Source: Acorus gramineus | Taxonomy: Eukaryota; Streptophyta; Magnoliopsida; Acorales; Acoraceae | Length of the DNA stretch: 64,000 nt | Assembly: GCA_030737835.1 (NCBI GenBank) | Contig: CM060849.1 | Coordinates: forward strand, 14,923,216-14,987,215 | Direction: 5' to 3' | Notes under the pieces: model-generated | The model's input: the letters and a program-made list of their open reading frames with translations, nothing else | The model's database searches: none | What the model was told of the DNA's origin: nothing | Shown here: positions 61,077 to 64,000 of the stretch, one piece after another | Position numbering within the stretch: the first letter of the stretch is position 1 | Layout: every line of letters begins with the position of its first letter | Made by a program: the position numbers and the translations under genes

Positions 61077-61089
61077 TTTCAATTCACGG

Positions 61090-61840
61090 ATCGATTATGA
61101 ATTACGAGCATCAAGGGTGATGAAAAAAATGGCGCCTCTTCAATTCAGTTGAAACCCATAAGAACCGAAACAAGAACAATGCATCCGTTCCAAGCTGTAG
61201 AGATAGCACAAAATGGGGGAAACCCACCAAGAAAATGAGTCCAAAAGGATGATTTTGATCAAATTAATTGTGAACCACAGAAACACAGATCAAGCAATTC
61301 AAGCAAAACCCATAATCAAATTGAACGATTTCAACCTTTCCACAAGTTGAGATTGCACAAAATCAAGAAAACCCATCCAGAAAACAAGTCAAATAAATAT
61401 TTCGATCACATGAACTGTCGATCACAGAAACAAATTCGCAAGAATGTCAAGATCACACAGAACCCCAGATGAAACTTTAAACCCACAAGGAGAACAAACA
61501 AAAAAAAACACGATTTTGATTGAAAAGAATGGTCGATTACAGAAATCCAGTTCAGAAAAACGACATAAACCCACAAAGCCAATAAAAACCCCCCAAAAAT
61601 GTCGATTTTGATCAAAGGGAATTCACAATAAAAGAAACCCAACTACGCAAAACAGATAGGTTTACATAGAAACCCAGATGAAGTGGTTAAAGCAATTGAA
61701 GAGAGTCCAAAAGAAGAGGAAAAATGTCAGACCTTTTGCGGCTTCGACGAAGACCGTCTCGAAACGATTATTAAAAAAATAAAAAAAGGGGCTTTTTTTT
61801 TTTTTTTATCTCCGGCACCAGTTCGAGTCGGGCTTTTATA
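61090..61840 (-). promoter_or_regulatory. ADA1 TATA box, first exon and probable leader intron
   Basis: On the minus strand, TATAAAA at 61840-61834 (CATTATAAAAGCCC) is a good TATA box, which would start transcription near 61805. An AAAAG then GTCTGA donor near 61733 could open a leader intron of about 0.6 kb; the acceptor is unclear (an AAGAG near 61135 is one candidate). The presumed intron contains four degenerate repeats of a phrase like CGATTTTGATC...ATCACAGAAAC at about 61251, 61398, 61511 and 61602. Confidence 0.55.
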
Positions 61841-63528
61841 ATGAGTCTCTCAGACCATCTTTTGTTCTGAAGGGGCAAGGTCAAATGCACGTGTGGATCA
61901 AGATGGGCTCGGCGGATCTTAAGTTGACCTGAATGGAGTTCATGTACACACACACCAATGACAATCTGTGTGTTAATCAACCAGTAAGTTTGGCGTAAAA
62001 TGAAAAATCAACTTTATAAAAACACAATTAATTGTGATTTTATTTTCATAAAACAAGTACACGCACACTTAAATTTTTTTTTGAACACAGAGATTCTATG
62101 TGATTATTACACAAAAGATTTGAATTCCGTATTAAGGAGAGAGGGTGAAATGGTCATCCCAATTTGAAAATGAAATTTTTGGGTTAGCAAGTCACTGGAA
62201 GAAGAGAGAAAGACAGAGGGGTCTTGAAAGGTGACAACGGGTGACGTAAGTGGTTAGAGGGTGGCGATGGCGGGCAGATGAGGTGGAGAGGGAAAGAGAA
62301 AAAGAAGAGAGAGGGAGGGTAGTTGGAGGGCAGGGCGCCAAGGCCGCCCTCTCCTGAAGCCCACCACCACCCGTCTCCCTTCCCCCTCCATGGCTTTCTC
62401 TCTTTCCCTCCTCTTCCCATCGCCTATCCTAATTTTTTTTTTCATTTGTTCCCCTCCCCACCACATAAAAGAAAATGAATTTCTTAACTAGGGATCCTGT
62501 TTAACATGGTGGAAGTGACGACCCCCCTAAAATAAAGTATTGTACTTATCATCCCTATGTACATGCATGTTTTAAAGTTTTTAAGATACATATTGTTTTC
62601 ATAAAATAATATAATATATATTTAATTTAAATGTATTAAATGTGCATATTTTTTAAATTTTTTAAAAAAGAAAAATAGACTAGCTACCGCAATTCATTAA
62701 CTCAGGAAACATGCCAATTATTACATAAAAAGAACTGCAAACAAACATAAAACATGCTTGGAGGGAATTACCACCCGAATCTGAGAACAGCAGCACCAAT
62801 CCAACCACTCACTCCTCTGATAGATAAAATCCCCTCCACAAAATGCACTTTTGATGTCTCCTCAATGCAATACAAAATAAAATTTTACATATTTTTTTTA
62901 TTAAAATAATATACCTCACGTGATGAGATATATAATTTTATAAAAAAATTAAATATATATACCTCAATTAATTACATTAATTCATTTATTAAAAATATAA
63001 AAAAATTCTAATAAAATATATAACTCATTTATATAAGTGTATGACGCTATCAAGTTCCACGACATAAAAATTGGAATGATAAAAAGACTGAGCAATCTCT
63101 TTAATTAATTAATTACTAGCTAGTACATTTTTTTTCAAAGCATGACATAAAAAATATATTAAAAAAAAAACCCAATATGCCCTAGGTACAAGATTCTGTA
63201 TTTGTTCAAGATTTTATATAGAATCATTTAAAAAATTTATAAGCCCTTAAATCAGTCACAACTGCATGAATGTAAATACATGCAAATCAAACTTTATCTT
63301 CACCATCTGCATTGCATATCACAAAACCATGCATCAGGTTAACTACAATGGCTCACATTTAAAGAAAAAGGTGAATTCCAGCAAAATATGTACAGATCAC
63401 AGAAAGTAGAGACCACCAGTGATCACTTGCAAGTTCCCCAATTGAAGTGTGATCAACTATTAAGCACCACAAGATTGAAAACAAAAAAACTCATCAACCA
63501 GAAGAAGAACCATCTGCTAATTGTACGT
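61841..63528. other. Spacer between ADA1 and the ZnF-UBP gene
   Basis: About 62160-62460 is purine-rich then pyrimidine-rich and unusually GC-rich (GGAGGGCAGGGCGCCAAGG), with no supported frame. About 62880-63050 is a copy of the GTATATACCTC-type AT-rich repeat. The 3' untranslated region of the gene at 63529 should lie just left of it. Confidence 0.5.
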
Positions 63529-63923
63529 CTAGTTTAGCAGGTTTTCCACTGTCGCTAATGGTGGGCGCACTCCAAATTTTAACAGGTGAGCAATTTCATA
63601 TACGGGTCGCAGCTGCAATATCATTTGGGCATCCAGATATGAATCACACGAGAAACACCAAACCGATAAATCACTGTTCCAAGAGGAATGGAGTCAATCG
63701 GGATGCCTACAATAATATTGGATACAAAAAAAGACTCTTGGAGCAACAACAAGGTCCAGAAACTGAAAATACAAATTCCGCAAAAGTATACTTGTACCTG
63801 TAAGAGAGTGCAATGCAGTGCCCACTTTCCTGATAGTGCTTCAGCATGTGTTTGTTGATGAAGCGGCTGCAAAGGACATCTTTACAGCTTAAACATAACC
63901 AGTTTTCAGCAGGATGGTCGCAC
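63529..63923 (-). CDS. ZnF-UBP (HDAC6-type ubiquitin-binding) protein, last two exons; 5' part outside the window
   Basis: Exons 63798-63923 and 63529-63673 join in phase across a GTACAAG...GAACAG intron. The frame reads CDHPAENWLCLSCKDVLCSR, then FINKHMLKHYQESGHCIALS, YSDLSVWCFSCDSYLDAQMI, LQLRPVYEIAHLLKFG, and ends ATVENLLN. The Cys/His spacing and the DLSVWCxxC signature are those of the ZnF-UBP fold of HDAC6 and USP-type proteins, which grips the free C-terminal Gly-Gly of ubiquitin. Arg in CSRF and Trp in VWCF sit where HDAC6 binds the ubiquitin tail. The protein ends soon after the finger, so the domain is C-terminal. The exons upstream lie beyond 64000, so I cannot tell whether a deacetylase, RING or protease domain precedes it. 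Confidence 0.85.
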
Positions 63924-64000
63924 CTGAAAAGGCAAATATGTAAGAACTATGAACAGGAAAGAAGTAAACATTGTGATGACCTTTCATTGTTATAAGCAAT

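Noticed and set aside
60856-61152. Plus-strand frames opposite the ADA1 start
   Set aside because: They are shadows of the ADA1 coding sequence.
62184-62466. GC-rich overlapping minus-strand frames rich in Gly, Arg and Pro
   Set aside because: They derive from a purine/pyrimidine-biased stretch and have no conserved motif; they are more likely low-complexity DNA than a gene.

Overview
The window is nuclear DNA of a flowering plant. Evidence: AT-rich intergenic DNA packed with short inverted-repeat transposons, LINE and SINE remnants; split genes with GT-AG introns; and plant-type proteins (class III peroxidase, plant TAF4 with an RST domain, plant ADA1). The peroxidase exons and the small gene near 42 kb are strongly GC-rich against an AT-rich background. 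That is common in monocots but does not settle the species.

Layout. (1) 745-10702, minus: a complete 15-exon gene for TFIID subunit TAF4; its 3.4-kb second intron holds a hAT-like element and two LINE tails. (2) 13.6-16.2 kb: a SINE with target-site duplication, then a two-exon gene of a DUF863-related plant family (minus). (3) 16.3-32.9 kb: gene-poor, AT-rich DNA with foldback MITEs, a tRNA-derived SINE, a long AT microsatellite and a 5'-truncated LINE with clean duplications. (4) 33019-36968, plus: a complete four-exon secreted class III peroxidase whose last intron contains a 550-bp foldback element. (5) 37-42.5 kb: more foldback elements, then a small two-exon gene of unknown function whose G-box promoter block is separated from its TATA box by a MITE. 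(6) 42.6-52.8 kb: LINE reverse-transcriptase remnants, a nested hAT-in-MITE structure, a perfect 34-bp-arm hairpin, and a 3.8-kb LINE (minus) that has lost its endonuclease. (7) 52.8-60.1 kb: no recognised gene, two tandem repeats, some exon-like islands. (8) 60129-61076, minus: ADA1/HFI1-like SAGA subunit with a probable leader intron. (9) 63529-63923, minus: the last two exons of a ubiquitin-binding ZnF-UBP protein running off the right edge.

Functional links. TAF4 (TFIID) and ADA1 (SAGA) are, by knowledge from yeast, the two alternative histone-fold partners of TAF12; both lie on the minus strand here about 50 kb apart. The other genes show no obvious pathway link. I found no LTR retrotransposon, CRISPR array, ribosomal RNA or tRNA gene, and no convincing new biological system. 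The most informative leads are the nested and foldback transposons near and inside genes, the MITE-split promoter, and the repeat-built leader intron of ADA1.
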